Part shown: piece after piece, positions 59,587-59,722 of the stretch
Position numbering within the stretch: the first letter of the stretch is position 1
How the letters are laid out: each line of letters starts with the position of its first letter
Assembly (NCBI GenBank): GCA_021787665.1
Contig: JAJYLN010000015.1
Span: forward strand, 1 to 59,722
DNA from: a bacterium
GTDB lineage: Bacteria; JAMCPX01
Direction: 5' to 3'
Length of the DNA stretch: 59,722 bases
Translations under genes and position numbers: made by a program
The notes under the pieces: model-generated
Databases searched by the model: none
Seen by the model: only the letters and a program-made list of their open reading frames with translations
Told to the model about the DNA's origin: nothing

Positions 59587-59722
59587 TTTATTCCCCTACC
59601 GTCTACAATGTCCTGAATAGTGAAGCGATGGTGCACCATATCCAACGATGTCCCAGAGCCAGCTCGTATATCTCTGCCCACAGTCTCTTACAGGAAGGTT
59701 TTTCCCTGCTGTGTTATGACGG
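59587..59722. other. Window edge, no recognisable feature
   Basis: Neither strand gives a reading of convincing length or family. One minus-strand frame is open to the window edge but has no recognisable motif. Confidence 0.3.

Overview
The window looks like a chromosomal segment of a Gram-negative bacterium with two membranes. It encodes apolipoprotein N-acyltransferase, RodZ, RseP, LolD/MacB-type ABC exporters and at least ten lipobox proteins. The gene orders rpe-tmk-holB-PSP1-metG and phoH-(7TM-HD)-ybeY-lnt, the archaeal-type phosphoglycerate mutase and a B12-type radical SAM protein next to a UbiD decarboxylase suggest an anaerobe of the Desulfobacterota (old Deltaproteobacteria) or a Nitrospirota-like lineage. 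That placement is inference; no rRNA is present. Core genes are GC-rich, while the mobile and defence remnants are clearly more AT-rich.

Layout. 1-600: tail of an insertion sequence next to a broken AbiEi-type antitoxin gene. 755-4876: two tandem lipoprotein genes (collagen-like stretch, IPT/TIG domain, NHL-type propeller) sharing about 1.83 kb that looks identical, but with different signal peptides. 5.0-7.7 kb: an orphan radical SAM protein and another lipoprotein. 7.9-15.3 kb: a YbhGFSR-like ABC efflux operon (adaptor, two ATPases, two ABC-2 permeases). It is split by roughly 2.2 kb holding a YecA/SEC-C gene, a truncated hsdM, an internally deleted IS630-type element and a frameshifted AlbA_2 (Schlafen-like) fragment. 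16.0-19.8 kb: uppS-dxr-rseP-tsaB in overlapping order, without cdsA. 19.8-26.6 kb (minus strand): rpe-tmk-holB-PSP1-metG-FN3 lipoprotein, then an alpha/beta hydrolase. 26.6-27.1 kb: a cold-shock gene with clear promoter and terminator. 27.1-30.4 kb: a coupled operon of membrane protein, B12 radical SAM protein and UbiD. 30.7-35.1 kb: tRNA-Arg(CCT) with its own promoter, then an envelope operon (unknown 173-aa protein, TPR lipoprotein, RodZ, TPR lytic transglycosylase).

35.1-39.0 kb: TlyA, a large lipase-like lipoprotein and an AmgK-like sugar kinase. 39.1-50.3 kb: a tightly packed minus-strand run, rlmN, MBL hydrolase, TPR/zinc-ribbon membrane protein, DUF4388 protein, phoH, 7TM-HD phosphodiesterase, ybeY, lnt, two small membrane or exported proteins, then tRNA-Ala(CGC). 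50.5-50.9 kb: ndk. 51-55.5 kb: a MacAB-like exporter with two FtsX-type permeases. 55.5-58.5 kb: apgM overlapping an acyl-CoA synthetase. 58.5-59.7 kb: a graveyard holding both ends of a RAYT (Y1) transposase, a DUF559 endonuclease tail and interspersed repeats.

The dominant themes are envelope and lipoprotein biogenesis, RNA and ribosome maturation, and at least four decayed defence or endonuclease remnants beside mobile-element scars and families of short hairpin repeats. I see no CRISPR array, no intact phage and no complete defence system. The least-explained intact units are the DUF4388/TPR zinc-ribbon pair, the radical SAM-UbiD operon and the twin propeller lipoproteins.
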